Positions 1 to 9,742 of a stretch of 64,000 nucleotides of DNA are shown piece by piece. Both the position numbers and the translations under genes were made by a program. The notes below the pieces were generated by a model that was given only the letters and a program-made list of their open reading frames with translations, was not told the origin of the DNA and did not search any database. Source of the stretch: an uncultured Eubacteriales bacterium (GTDB taxonomy: Bacteria; Bacillota; Clostridia; Lachnospirales; Lachnospiraceae); contig UQXZ01000001.1 of the NCBI GenBank assembly GCA_900545225.1, positions 124,001 to 188,000 on the forward strand. The letters are read 5' to 3'. Positions within the stretch are counted from its first letter, which is position 1. Every line of letters starts with the position of its first letter.

Positions 1-655
1 CAAGTAAATCTATATGCTCATCGTCAGAATTTAATCCCACAAGTGATGGATAGAGTTTTGTTACGGAGTGGTTAAACTTTCTGCAGATATCATATAAATT
101 GCCGTCTGTTCCACTTTTAGGAGCTGCCTTTCCTCCACATGCGAGAATTACATTTTTCGCCTTATAAACGATTTTTTCGCCATTACATTCACAATCTATG
201 GTAAATAAATCATTTTTCTTAGTGATATTCTTCACAAATGTGCCTGCAGCATGTGTACAGCCCGCTTCAAGGCTTGCATTTACCAGTGCATTACGTACAG
301 AAAGCGCAGTAAAAGATTCAGGATATAAATATACATCCTGACCTGTTTTACCTATTTCCGGAATCATAAATATACCGATATTTTCAAAAAATCTGGTAAT
401 CTCACTCTGACTTACATTTTCAAATAATTCTTTAACAAATTCTTCTCTGTGGTTGGCGTTATTGTATCTGCTGTAATCACTGCTTTTTACATCCGCATGA
501 GAAATATTGCATCTTCCGTTACCTGTCTGCAATATTTTCTTACCAAGCTCATTATTACGCTCAATAATCAGCGTGCCAAGGCCTCTTCTGCCTGCTTCAA
601 TGCCTGCCGCAAGGCCTGCTGCACCGCCACCGATAATCGCAACATCAACTGTCAT
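1..655 (-). CDS. HI0933/BaiN-family FAD-dependent oxidoreductase, C-terminus cut by window edge
   Basis: This is the N-terminal part (about 218 residues) of a flavoprotein of the HI0933/BaiN family; the rest lies beyond base 1. Translation begins MTVDVAIIGGGAAGLAAGIEA, a dinucleotide-binding GxGxxG-type fold at residues 8-13. The family signature GKKILQTGNGRCNISH follows near residues 38-53. Members bind FAD and are usually called aminoacetone oxidase-like or NAD(P)/FAD-dependent oxidoreductases; the substrate cannot be told from sequence. The ATG overlaps the stop codon of ybeY (TAATG), so it is the third gene of a phoH-ybeY-flavoprotein operon. Family assignment is firm, function is not. 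Confidence 0.85.
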   Translation of the reverse strand, partial: MTVDVAIIGGGAAGLAAGIEAGRRGLGTLIIERNNELGKKILQTGNGRCNISHADVKSSDYSRYNNANHREEFVKELFENVSQSEITRFFENIGIFMIPEIGKTGQDVYLYPESFTALSVRNALVNASLEAGCTHAAGTFVKNITKKNDLFTIDCECNGEKIVYKAKNVILACGGKAAPKSGTDGNLYDICRKFNHSVTKLYPSLVGLNSDDEHIDLL

Positions 656-1170
656 TACTTATCCCTTGTATATCCAAGCTTTTCAAGTAAGTTCTTCTGT
701 AATTCTTCCATTTCTTCTGCTTCAGGAATTGACATATGATCATATCCAAATAAATGGAACATGCTGTGAGCAACAAGGAATGCAAGCTCTCTTGTTTCAG
801 AATGACCATATTCTTCTGCCTGTTCCTTAACCTTTTCAACCGAAATCATCATGTCGCCGAGAATAAGCTCATCTGTATCCGGGTTAAAATATACTGCATG
901 ACCTGCTTCAAGCTCATCCTCTAAGCTCTCAAAATCGCCAGGTGTTTCAAATTCTAATGCTGGGAATGATAATACGTCAGTCTCGCTGTCAATTCCTCTG
1001 AATTCGTTATTTACACCCTTAATTGCAGCGTTATCAGAAAGCTCAACGCTTACTTCTGCCTTGTATGGAAGGTTAATAAACTCGATTGCACCATTTACAA
1101 CATTTGTAATTATCTCTTCGTAGTTAAGGTCGAGTTTTTCGTCTGTTTCATATGATATAATTACGCTCAT
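655..1170 (-). CDS. ybeY: Endoribonuclease YbeY (rRNA maturation factor)
   Basis: This 171-residue protein carries the UPF0054/YbeY zinc motif HSMFHLFGYDH, with H135, H139 and H145 as the three metal ligands. YbeY is a metal-dependent single-strand endoribonuclease that takes part in 16S rRNA 3'-end maturation and 70S quality control. The length is normal for clostridial members. Its ATG overlaps the stop of the upstream phoH-like gene by four bases, and its own stop overlaps the next start. The phoH-ybeY pairing is a widely conserved arrangement and supports the call. Confidence 0.96.
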   Translation of the reverse strand: MSVIISYETDEKLDLNYEEIITNVVNGAIEFINLPYKAEVSVELSDNAAIKGVNNEFRGIDSETDVLSFPALEFETPGDFESLEDELEAGHAVYFNPDTDELILGDMMISVEKVKEQAEEYGHSETRELAFLVAHSMFHLFGYDHMSIPEAEEMEELQKNLLEKLGYTRDK

Positions 1171-2159
1171 TTTTTCTCCTCTCTCTTTTCATCTCTCTTT
1201 GCAGCTCTTCTCTCATAGTCTTCATATGCTTTTACAATTCTCTGTACAAGAGGATGTCTTACTACGTCTCTTGTAGAGAATTTGTTAAATCCGATTTCAG
1301 GAATGTCCTTAAGAATCTTCACAGCTTCATCAAGACCTGACTTAACATTAGGAGGTAAATCCTTCTGTGAACCGTCACCAGTAACAATAACCTTTGAGCC
1401 GAATCCGATTCTTGTTAAGAACATTTTCATCTGTGAAGGTGTTGTATTCTGTGCCTCATCAAGAATGATAAATGCATTATCCAGAGTTCTTCCTCTCATG
1501 TAGGCCAGTGGAGCAACCTCAATAAGACCCTTTTCAAGGTTAATGTTAAAGCTTTCCGCACCCATGATTTCAAATAATGCATCATAGAGTGGTCTTAAAT
1601 ATGGATCTACCTTTGACTGTAAATCTCCCGGCAAGAAACCGAGCTTTTCACCGGCTTCTATTGCAGGTCTTGTAAGAATAATTCGCTCAACTTCATTTTT
1701 CTTAAATGCATTAACAGCCATGGCCATGGCAAGATATGTCTTACCTGTTCCCGCAGGACCGATACCAAATACAATCATTTTCTCACGAATCATGTCAATG
1801 TACTGCTTCTGACCTAATATTTTAGGCTTGATTGGCTTACCTAAAAATGTTCTTGCCACTATGTCCTTATCGATTTCGACAATCTCTTCTTCCTTATCGT
1901 CCTCTGAAAGGCTTAAGCAGTAATCAACATCCTGCTCTGTAAGCTCACCCTTATTAGCCGCAAGGGAACTTAATGCTTTTATTACATGTACCGCTTTAGA
2001 TACCGTTTCGTTATTACCCATAATCTTAATTGATGAGTCTCTCTGTAACACGGTAACCTGAAGTGTCTTTTCTATTTTTTTGATATATCTGTCAAGTGGT
2101 CCGAATACTATTTCCGCCAATTCCACAGGAATTTCCAGGCTTGCTTCTATCATTCCCAT
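1167..2159 (-). CDS. PhoH-like ATPase (PhoL/YbeZ family)
   Basis: The 330-residue protein has an N-terminal KH-like region (residues 1-100), then the PhoH P-loop ATPase domain with Walker A GPAGTGKT at 134-141 and Walker B IILDEAQN near 232-239. PhoH/YbeZ proteins are ATPases linked to RNA metabolism and work with YbeY in Escherichia coli. The chosen start (ATG, reads MGMIEAS) has an AGGAG at 2176-2180, about 16 bases upstream, which is a long spacing; a second ATG two codons later would be worse. It is the first gene of the three-gene operon. About 260 AT-rich bases upstream probably contain the promoter, but no clear -35/-10 pair is seen. Confidence 0.93.
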   Translation of the reverse strand: MGMIEASLEIPVELAEIVFGPLDRYIKKIEKTLQVTVLQRDSSIKIMGNNETVSKAVHVIKALSSLAANKGELTEQDVDYCLSLSEDDKEEEIVEIDKDIVARTFLGKPIKPKILGQKQYIDMIREKMIVFGIGPAGTGKTYLAMAMAVNAFKKNEVERIILTRPAIEAGEKLGFLPGDLQSKVDPYLRPLYDALFEIMGAESFNINLEKGLIEVAPLAYMRGRTLDNAFIILDEAQNTTPSQMKMFLTRIGFGSKVIVTGDGSQKDLPPNVKSGLDEAVKILKDIPEIGFNKFSTRDVVRHPLVQRIVKAYEDYERRAAKRDEKREEKK

Positions 2160-2417
2160 AAGCTGATTTCTGGTGCTCCTTATTGTCTGTATTTTCTATT
2201 ATTAAAACCTTTTGCTAAAATAAGATATTTTTATGCATAGGTTTATTTTTATATTCTGATTTAAATGATTTATAAAATTTATCGTTTTTAATCATCTATG
2301 TTCTAAAACATTTACTGTTTTTAATTTCTTATATTGGACAGTTGTTTTCAATTAAGAAATCCAAAACGTCATATGTTGAATATTATACATAAAATCGTCC
2401 GATTTTTCTCTTAAAAT

Positions 2418-2453
2418 ATAAAAACTGCCACCTGCAAAGCAGATGACAGTTTC
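2418..2453 (-). terminator. Rho-independent terminator after rpsU
   Basis: An 11-bp stem (CTGTCATCTGC pairing with GCAGGTGGCAG, including two G-U pairs) closes a short TTT loop and is followed on the minus strand by TTTTTATATTTT. It sits just downstream of the rpsU stop. Confidence 0.85.
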
Positions 2454-2459
2454 TAGGTA

Positions 2460-2636
2460 TTAGTTGTACTTACGTTTTCTAGCCGCTTCAGATTTCATTT
2501 TACGACGAACGCTAGGCTTTTCATAATGCTCACGCTTACGGATTTCCTGCTGGATACCTGCCTTAGCGCAATTTCTCTTGAATCTACGAAGAGCGCTATC
2601 AAGAGACTCGCCTTCCTTAACGATTACGTTTGACAT
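2460..2636 (-). CDS. rpsU: 30S ribosomal protein S21
   Basis: The 58-residue product beginning MSNVIVKEGES and ending in the basic tail SEAARKRKYN is a typical bacterial S21, a small-subunit protein involved in initiation on natural mRNAs. The ATG at 2636 is preferred because AAGGGTGGG lies about 6 bases before it; the open frame can be extended two codons to a TTG, which has no better signal. It is followed at once by a terminator, and the spacing from alaS (about 170 bases) suggests its own promoter. Confidence 0.97.
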   Translation of the reverse strand: MSNVIVKEGESLDSALRRFKRNCAKAGIQQEIRKREHYEKPSVRRKMKSEAARKRKYN

Positions 2637-2804
2637 TCTCAACCCACCCTTCTTTTTCTAAGAAAAATCTTAGTGTACTAGCAATATGCATTTGTCAATT
2701 ATAGCATATTAATATCGTTAGTCAAGAACTATTTACTACAATTAATCCTAAGAATTCTTAAGATAATATGAAATTATTTCGCAAATAAAACCTGAATATA
2801 TTTA

Positions 2805-5483
2805 TCAGCCTAACTGCTCCTTAGCAATTGACTTAGCAAGGTCGATACATGCATCAATTCCAGCTGCATCCTTACCACCTGCCTGTGCCATGTTAGGACG
2901 GCCACCGCCCTTACCGCCAACAGCGCCTGCTACCGACTTAATAAGGTTACCTGCGTGTGCACCTGCCTTAACAGCATCATCACTTGCCATTGCAAGAAGG
3001 TTAACATTTCCATCAACAGTACTGATAAGAAGAATTACACCAGAACCAATTTCGTTCTTAATCTTATCGCCTAAGTCTCTGAGCTCTCCTGCTGCAACTC
3101 CGTCAAGCTTCTGAATTACGAGCTTGTAGTCGCCGATTGTCTCTTCATCTCTTTCAGCTGAGTTAACTGCACTTGCTGCAAGCTTAGCCTTAATGCTCTC
3201 ATTTTCTGCACGAAGCTTCTTCATGTCTTCCATAAGAGTGTTGAGCTTGTTAAGAAGCATTGATGGCTCAGACTTAACGATTGATGCAGCTTCCTTGATT
3301 TCTTCTTCTAATGCATCGTAGTAGTTCTTTAATGCATCACCTGTAAGAGCTTCAATTCTTCTTACACCTGCAGCGATACCTGTTTCAGATATAATCTTGA
3401 AGTTAGAGATGTTACCTGTGTTCTTAACATGAGTACCACCACAGAGTTCGATAGAAGCATCACCCATTGCAACAACTCTTACTTCGTCGCCGTACTTCTC
3501 ACCGAAAAGTGCCATAGCGCCTGTCTTCTTAGCATCTTCAAGAGACATAAGCTTTGTTTCAACAGGAATGTTGTCTGCGATAGCCTTGTTTACGATACGC
3601 TCTGTTTCCTTAATCTCATCTTCGGTAAGTCCCTGGAAATGTGAGAAGTCGAAACGGAGTCTATCGCCGTCAACAAGAGAACCCTTCTGCTCTACATGGC
3701 TTCCAAGAACCTTCTTAAGAGCAGCCTGAAGAAGGTGAGTTGCTGAGTGGTTCTTACATGTATTTGCTCTGTTATCAGCATCTACCTTAAGATCTACTGT
3801 ATCGCCTTCCTTGATCATTCCTGATGTAACAACACCGATATGACCGATTCTTCCACCCTTAATGTGAATTGTAGATGTTACCTTGAATTCACCATCCGGA
3901 GCAGTAATGATACCGATATCACCTTCCTGACCCCCCATTGTGCCATAGAAAGGTGTCTTATCAACGATGATAGTTCCCTGCTCACCTTCCGTAAGAGCCT
4001 GAACTACTTCTGTATCCTTGTATGTATCGTTATCAAGAGCTTCTCTCTTTGTAATGCAGAGAACCTTGCCATTTTCTTCAAGATTTTCATAGCCGTCAAA
4101 TTCTGAACAGATTGCTGCATCCATGTTGTCGAAAATTGTCTCTTCAGCACCCATGTAGTTGCTTTCAGCTCTTGCACTTCTGGCAGCCTGTCTCTGCTTC
4201 TCCATCTCTTCCTTGAAGCCGTCCATATCAACAGTGATACCGTTTTCCTCTAAAATCTCAAATGTAAGATCGATAGGGAATCCATATGTATCGTAAAGCT
4301 TAAATGCATTTTCGCCTGAAAGCTCTGTTACTCCTGCCTTCTTAATGTCTTCGATCATCTCATCTAAGATTGCAAGGCCTCTGTCGATTGTGTCGTTGAA
4401 GTTAACTTCTTCTCTTTCAATAACTGAAAGGATGAAGTCCTTCTTCTCTTCAAGCTGTGGATATGCATCACTGGAATCAGCAATTACAACCTTAGCTAAG
4501 TCTGCAAGGAATAATCCGTCAATCTTAAGTAATCTGCCGTGACGAGCAGCTCTTCTGAGTAATCTTCTTAAAACGTAGCCTCTGCCTTCATTTGATGGAA
4601 GGATACCGTCACTAACCATCATTGTAACTGAACGAATATGGTCTGTAATAACTCTGATAGAAATATCAGATACAGGATCCTGCTTGTATTCGATGCCTGC
4701 AAGCTTGCAGATTTCATTTCTGAGGTGCTCAAGTGTATCTACGTCGAAGATAGAATCTACATCCTGAACTACAACTGCAAGTCTCTCAAGACCCATACCT
4801 GTATCGATGTTCTTCTGTGAAAGCTCTGTGTAGTTGCCTTCGCCATCATTTTCGAACTGAGTAAATACGTTGTTCCAAATTTCCATGAAACGGTCGCTTT
4901 CGCCGCCCATTACGTCCTCAGGACCTGTGCCGTACTTCTCACCTCTGTCATAGTAAATTTCAGAACATGGTCCGCAAGGTCCCTTACCATGCTCCCAGAA
5001 GTTGTCTTCCTTGCCAAATCTGTAGATTCTGTCTGCAGGAACACCGATTTCCTTATTCCAGATTTCGAAAGCTTCATCATCATCTAAATATACAGATGGA
5101 TATAATCTTTCAGGATCAAGACCTACAACCTCTGTAAGGAATTCCCATGACCAGTGAATAGCTTCTGTTTTGAAGTAATCACCAAATGAGAAGTTACCGA
5201 GCATTTCGAAGAATGTACCGTGTCTTGCTGTCTTACCTACATTTTCGATATCACCTGTTCTGATACACTTCTGACATGTGGTAACTCTTCTTCTTGGTGG
5301 AACCTCCTGACCTGTAAAGTAAGGTTTAAGTGGCGCCATACCTGAGTTAATAAGTAATAAACTGTTATCATTGTGTGGAACAAGTGAGAAGCTATTTAAT
5401 CTCAAATGATCCTTTGATTCAAAAAATGACAGGAACTTTTCTCTAAGTTCATTAACACTTTGCCATTTTACTTCTTTCCCCAT
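2805..5483 (-). CDS. alaS: Alanine--tRNA ligase
   Basis: The 892-residue class II synthetase charges tRNA-Ala with alanine. The catalytic core is N-terminal (motif 2 region RHGTFFEMLGNFSFGDYF). The editing domain carries the zinc/deacylation residues in NHSATHLL and CGGTHV, and a C-Ala domain with a GGKGGGRP glycine patch ends the protein. The ATG at 5483 is chosen because AAAGGAGG lies 6 bases upstream; an in-frame ATG seven codons earlier lacks such a site and would overlap the preceding gene. It is the last synthetase gene of the ileS-fbp-apt-mutS-like-alaS series. No T-box leader is seen before it. Confidence 0.98.
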   Translation of the reverse strand: MGKEVKWQSVNELREKFLSFFESKDHLRLNSFSLVPHNDNSLLLINSGMAPLKPYFTGQEVPPRRRVTTCQKCIRTGDIENVGKTARHGTFFEMLGNFSFGDYFKTEAIHWSWEFLTEVVGLDPERLYPSVYLDDDEAFEIWNKEIGVPADRIYRFGKEDNFWEHGKGPCGPCSEIYYDRGEKYGTGPEDVMGGESDRFMEIWNNVFTQFENDGEGNYTELSQKNIDTGMGLERLAVVVQDVDSIFDVDTLEHLRNEICKLAGIEYKQDPVSDISIRVITDHIRSVTMMVSDGILPSNEGRGYVLRRLLRRAARHGRLLKIDGLFLADLAKVVIADSSDAYPQLEEKKDFILSVIEREEVNFNDTIDRGLAILDEMIEDIKKAGVTELSGENAFKLYDTYGFPIDLTFEILEENGITVDMDGFKEEMEKQRQAARSARAESNYMGAEETIFDNMDAAICSEFDGYENLEENGKVLCITKREALDNDTYKDTEVVQALTEGEQGTIIVDKTPFYGTMGGQEGDIGIITAPDGEFKVTSTIHIKGGRIGHIGVVTSGMIKEGDTVDLKVDADNRANTCKNHSATHLLQAALKKVLGSHVEQKGSLVDGDRLRFDFSHFQGLTEDEIKETERIVNKAIADNIPVETKLMSLEDAKKTGAMALFGEKYGDEVRVVAMGDASIELCGGTHVKNTGNISNFKIISETGIAAGVRRIEALTGDALKNYYDALEEEIKEAASIVKSEPSMLLNKLNTLMEDMKKLRAENESIKAKLAASAVNSAERDEETIGDYKLVIQKLDGVAAGELRDLGDKIKNEIGSGVILLISTVDGNVNLLAMASDDAVKAGAHAGNLIKSVAGAVGGKGGGRPNMAQAGGKDAAGIDACIDLAKSIAKEQLG

Positions 5484-5494
5484 TATGTCCTCCT

Positions 5495-7186
5495 TTATTT
5501 CCATATTCCTGTGTCCATAAATTCTTTTGCTCTGTTATTGGCCTTATCTATAATTTTATCATCAAATCCGAGAGTACCCAGGAGCGCAATGGCATTTCTT
5601 GTAGTAGCTGCTCCATTTTGCAATTTATATGTAAACTCAATATCACCGTCTTCATTAAATGATTCCCTGAAATGATAGTTAGAATATGAACCCTTTAATA
5701 TATCGGTAATTTCAATATCGTGAGTTGCAGCAAATGTATTTGTATTTTCATTTTTAAGATATTCTAAAATAGAAGATCCCGCTGCTATTCTCTCGATTGT
5801 ATTCGTACCTCTTAAAACCTCGTCTACTATTGCAAGAACAGGAATGTTACTGCTCTGTGCCGCATCCACAATTCTCTTTAATGCTCTGATTTCTACCATG
5901 TAGTAACTGCCCTTTGTCTTGTAATCATCCCTTAATGACATGGATGAATAAAGCTTATAAATCGGTGCAGAATACTTTTCAGAAACAGATGTGGCAATAG
6001 ACTGGCTGAGTATTGCATTTAATGCAATGGATTTAAGAAATGTTGATTTACCGGATGCATTTGATCCTGTAATAAGCACATTCTTCGCATTGCTTATATC
6101 ATTTGGTACCGCATCCTTAATAAGCGGATGATAAATACCTTCAACATTTATTCCCTGATTCTCATCTTCAATAAATTCAGGATATGAATACTTTTTGATG
6201 GCCTTTCTAAATGATGCCGTACAAATTACAAGCTCCAGATATCCTAAGTTATTCATAAGAGCGAGAACATTTTTACTCTTACCCTTTATTTGCCTAATTG
6301 CCCTGTTGTAATGAATTAAATCAACATGAGTAAACATTCTGAGGTAATTCATTATAACTTCAACGATTGATGAATTGGCACCTGTATCAGGAAGCAGCCA
6401 GTCATTTTTTATTGAAGGATAAATAATGTCCGTATCCCTCTCTATGTTATTTAAAACACCTTTTAATTCATCAGGCATATCAGAAAAAGATTTCCTTTTC
6501 TTCTCAATATCCTTGCCGGTTCTCACCATTCTGGATATCTGACTGAGAGCTATAAAATAGCGGCCTGCCTCCGGCTTTTTCTTAAAGTAATATGCCGTAC
6601 TTGCAAGAAGTGATGCAATTAATGCCAGCACTCCCGCCTGTGCATTTACAAATATCATAACCAGTATAGAGGCTATATTAAGAGCATTAAATAAATATGA
6701 AAGGCTGTTTTTAAGCGGATTTAATTTATTGATTACATCTACATAGTCGGAAAATGAAACCTTATGTACAAAACCCAACTTTGATAAGGACATCTGCATA
6801 CTGACACGGTCATCTGTGTGTGAAGACATATACCCTGCCGCCGTATCGATGTCCTTTATTTTATTCTTATCCAGATTGGGTTTTCGTAAAGCCTTATACA
6901 GATATTCTCTTCCTATGGAAGATGAGCAATTGTCTATGGCCTGGAAAATACTGTCCATTTCCAAATCATTCCAGGTTATGTCATCAACGCTGTAGCCGTC
7001 ATTTTCACTTAACCTGTAGTAATGAGAAATGTTTTCAAAATCATCCGATGGATATTGAGTATCTCCCAACTTACCCCATTTATCTTTTAAACTGTCCAGT
7101 TCATCCGTATATCTGTTTTTACCGGAATTGACAGCTGCGACTATGATAAGTACTGCAAGAGCCGCTAATATCATCCATATAGTCAA
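5495..7186 (-). CDS. Membrane-anchored MutS-family ATPase
   Basis: The 563-residue protein has the C-terminal MutS ATPase domain: Walker A GSNASGKSTF near residues 374-383, Walker B LAIVDEVLRGTN, and the AATHD switch. It lacks the N-terminal mismatch-recognition and connector domains of MutS1 and the C-terminal Smr domain of MutS2. A hydrophobic segment at residues 3-19 and a second hydrophobic stretch near 165-205 suggest membrane anchoring. Such short MutS-related proteins are common in Firmicutes and have no settled role; mismatch repair should not be assumed. The start is a TTG at 7186 with AAAGGTGA 4 bases upstream; an in-frame ATG at 7174 is possible. Its 3' end overlaps the alaS leader, so the genes are probably co-transcribed. 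Confidence 0.87.
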   Translation of the reverse strand: MTIWMILAALAVLIIVAAVNSGKNRYTDELDSLKDKWGKLGDTQYPSDDFENISHYYRLSENDGYSVDDITWNDLEMDSIFQAIDNCSSSIGREYLYKALRKPNLDKNKIKDIDTAAGYMSSHTDDRVSMQMSLSKLGFVHKVSFSDYVDVINKLNPLKNSLSYLFNALNIASILVMIFVNAQAGVLALIASLLASTAYYFKKKPEAGRYFIALSQISRMVRTGKDIEKKRKSFSDMPDELKGVLNNIERDTDIIYPSIKNDWLLPDTGANSSIVEVIMNYLRMFTHVDLIHYNRAIRQIKGKSKNVLALMNNLGYLELVICTASFRKAIKKYSYPEFIEDENQGINVEGIYHPLIKDAVPNDISNAKNVLITGSNASGKSTFLKSIALNAILSQSIATSVSEKYSAPIYKLYSSMSLRDDYKTKGSYYMVEIRALKRIVDAAQSSNIPVLAIVDEVLRGTNTIERIAAGSSILEYLKNENTNTFAATHDIEITDILKGSYSNYHFRESFNEDGDIEFTYKLQNGAATTRNAIALLGTLGFDDKIIDKANNRAKEFMDTGIWK

Positions 7187-7226
7187 TTTCTCACCTTTAT
7201 CTTTGCTTATAGAATTTACAGGTTAA

Positions 7227-7748
7227 TTAATATTTAACTATTCCTTCGTAGTCATAGTCCTTAACTGCTTCTTTGCCGTTTAAGGCTTCGAGCTCAACTA
7301 AGCATACAATCTTAACGATCTTAGCGCCGGCTTCCTCTAATAAGTCAGCCATAGCTTTTGTTGTTCCACCTGTAGCCATAAGGTCATCAATAATAACTAC
7401 CTTATCACCAGGATTAAGAGCATCCTTATGCATTTCGATTGTTGCTGTACCGTACTCTAAGTCATATTCCTTAGCATAAGTTTCGCCAGGAAGCTTACCC
7501 TTCTTTCTGATAGGAATAAATCCCTTACCAAGATTGTAACTTACAGGAACACCAAAAACAAAACCTCTCGCATCGGGAGCAACCACATAATCAAAGTCAA
7601 GATCCTTAACTGCTTCTTCAACGGCATCTATAGACATTTTAAGTCCCTTTGGATCCTTTATAAGTGTTGTAATATCTCTGAAAATGATACCTTCCTTTGG
7701 AAAGTCATAAATATCTCTTATTAAACTCTTAATTTCTTCAGTTTTCAT
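7227..7748 (-). CDS. apt: Adenine phosphoribosyltransferase
   Basis: The 173-residue enzyme converts adenine plus PRPP to AMP (purine salvage). The PRPP-binding signature VVIIDDLMATGGTT lies near residues 122-135, and the N-terminal FPKEGIIFRDIT and VAPDARGFVFG segments are typical of Apt. Length matches the family. It starts 2 bases after the fbp stop with an AAAGGA ribosome binding site, which indicates a tight operon. Confidence 0.97.
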   Translation of the reverse strand: MKTEEIKSLIRDIYDFPKEGIIFRDITTLIKDPKGLKMSIDAVEEAVKDLDFDYVVAPDARGFVFGVPVSYNLGKGFIPIRKKGKLPGETYAKEYDLEYGTATIEMHKDALNPGDKVVIIDDLMATGGTTKAMADLLEEAGAKIVKIVCLVELEALNGKEAVKDYDYEGIVKY

Positions 7749-7750
7749 AA

Positions 7751-9742
7751 TTAGTCCTTTCGAGTTTCCTTAATGATACCGTTTTTATAGCATTCAATAA
7801 GTTCTTTTAAATCTTCGATTCTGGTCTTTAATTCAACACCTGTATCAGTATCTGCAATATATACTCTGCCCTTTATGTTGTCATCCGCAACAAGCTCGGA
7901 TGCTATATCGTAGCAGTCATCAATGGCATTTTCAGTTGTTGTAAATGGCTTATGGGCAACAAGAATCATACCATCTGAATTGTAGATATATGTGTATCCT
8001 GCGATACCTGTATCCTTATGGTATGTCCTGGCAAATCCACCATCAATAACTACAACCTTACCATTTGCCTTAACAGGGCTCTCACCCTTTTTATGCTTAA
8101 CAGGTACATGGCCGTTAATGATTTTTGCTTTTTCCCCATCAAGATCAAACTCTTCAAAAATAGCATTAACTGCCTTTTCTGAAACAGGAATGTTTTCACC
8201 GTCTAAAACATTGTCGTTCTTTACAAGTGAATAATATGGATCCTTAACTTCTGTCCATGTTTCCTCTTCTGCAATAAGGTATCTTTCAAATGTCGCCATT
8301 CTGCTCTTGCCGAAAATTGGAGAATCAGGAGCATTCCATAAATACCATAAGATATCTGCTCCCTTTTCTCTTTCTTCCTTACTGTCAGCTAAGAATGCCT
8401 TTCTTACATATGAGTCAAGCTCATCCATAAGCTCTTTACCCTTGCACTTCTTGCCATACACATTAACTTCTCTGAAGTCGCCGTCTTCTGTCATAGGAAT
8501 ACAGCCATGGAACATCATCATATTGTTATAAATGAGATATAAGCTTCCCTTATGAATAAGAAGTTCCGCATGCTTATTGAGCTTCTCACACTGATAGAAA
8601 GATGCTGAAAGGTAATGAACAAGGTTCTCTTCTTCAAGAGTAAGCTTATATGGATCATTAGGATCAATTGTAGGATAAAGCTTATCCTTTAATTCATATT
8701 CTTTACCATCAAGAGTTATTGTGCCCTTTTCATAATTAATTAAATGAAGAAGACGTCTGTCATCCATGTTGTATTCAGGTCTTCTGCTTATTAACTGACC
8801 TTCTACCTTCCACTGGATAACACTGATTGCCTTATGCATCTTAAGAGTGAGCTGCATATGTCTGTCCTTAGTGATTTCCTTATCCTTCACCTTATAGCAG
8901 AGACATGGATCATCAGCATATGCAATGGCAGCAAACTCTAAAAGCGGAGTCATGTTAATACCATAACCGTCTTCAAGAATATCCAGACCGTCATATCTTA
9001 ATGAGTTACGGATAATATTGGCGATACATGGCATATGACCTAAAGCCGCACCCATCCATACAACGTCATGGTTACCCCACTGAACGTCAAATGAATTATG
9101 CTCGCATAGATAATCCATAATGAAGTGTGGACCAGGGCCTCTGTCGAAAATATCTCCGATAATGTGAAGTCTGTCTATAGCCATTTTCTGAATAAGGTTA
9201 GAAATCTGAATAATGAAGTCTTCAGCATTTCCAAGATCAATCATTGAAGAAATGATTGCATCGAAATACTCTCCCTTATTAACTCTTGTAGGCCCCTCTG
9301 TCATAAGCTCTTCAATAATATATGCATATGACTTAGGTAATGATCTTCTAACCTTGGATCTTGTATATTTTGAACAAACGAGCTTACAAACCTTTATCAG
9401 TCTGTTAAGAGTAATCTTTAACATATCGTCATCCAATAAGCCCGCAACTTTTAATCTTGCGAGCTTTTCTTTTGGATAGTAGATGATAGTTGCCAATTCC
9501 TGCTTGTCTTTGAATGATATTGTGTTTGCCAGGGCTTCATCTATCTTTCTTCTTATAGTACCTGAAGCATTTTTAACCACATGGAAAAATGCTTCGTGTT
9601 CACCGTGAATATCCGATAAATAGTGTTCTGTACCCTTAGGAAGGTGAAGTATTGCTTCAAGGTTAATAACCTCTTCCGCTGCACTTAATACGTCAGGGAA
9701 GCTCTGTCCTAATTGTTTGAGATATTTGTAGTCATTTTTCAT
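7751..9742 (-). CDS. fbp: Fructose-1,6-bisphosphatase class III
   Basis: The 663-residue protein is a class III (Firmicutes-type) fructose-1,6-bisphosphatase, a manganese-dependent gluconeogenic enzyme of the calcineurin-like phosphoesterase superfamily. Visible metal-site motifs are the N-terminal DIHGEHEAF, then GDIFDRGPGPH near 200 and WGNHDVVWMGA near 225, with a later GHVPVKHKKGESP. Its ATG overlaps the ileS stop (ATGA), so the genes are translationally coupled. With pfkA elsewhere in the window, both directions of the F6P/FBP step are represented. Confidence 0.96.
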   Translation of the reverse strand: MKNDYKYLKQLGQSFPDVLSAAEEVINLEAILHLPKGTEHYLSDIHGEHEAFFHVVKNASGTIRRKIDEALANTISFKDKQELATIIYYPKEKLARLKVAGLLDDDMLKITLNRLIKVCKLVCSKYTRSKVRRSLPKSYAYIIEELMTEGPTRVNKGEYFDAIISSMIDLGNAEDFIIQISNLIQKMAIDRLHIIGDIFDRGPGPHFIMDYLCEHNSFDVQWGNHDVVWMGAALGHMPCIANIIRNSLRYDGLDILEDGYGINMTPLLEFAAIAYADDPCLCYKVKDKEITKDRHMQLTLKMHKAISVIQWKVEGQLISRRPEYNMDDRRLLHLINYEKGTITLDGKEYELKDKLYPTIDPNDPYKLTLEEENLVHYLSASFYQCEKLNKHAELLIHKGSLYLIYNNMMMFHGCIPMTEDGDFREVNVYGKKCKGKELMDELDSYVRKAFLADSKEEREKGADILWYLWNAPDSPIFGKSRMATFERYLIAEEETWTEVKDPYYSLVKNDNVLDGENIPVSEKAVNAIFEEFDLDGEKAKIINGHVPVKHKKGESPVKANGKVVVIDGGFARTYHKDTGIAGYTYIYNSDGMILVAHKPFTTTENAIDDCYDIASELVADDNIKGRVYIADTDTGVELKTRIEDLKELIECYKNGIIKETRKD

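Noticed and set aside
5495..7186. MutS2 or MutS1 mismatch repair protein
   Set aside because: The mismatch-recognition domain, the connector and the Smr endonuclease domain are absent.
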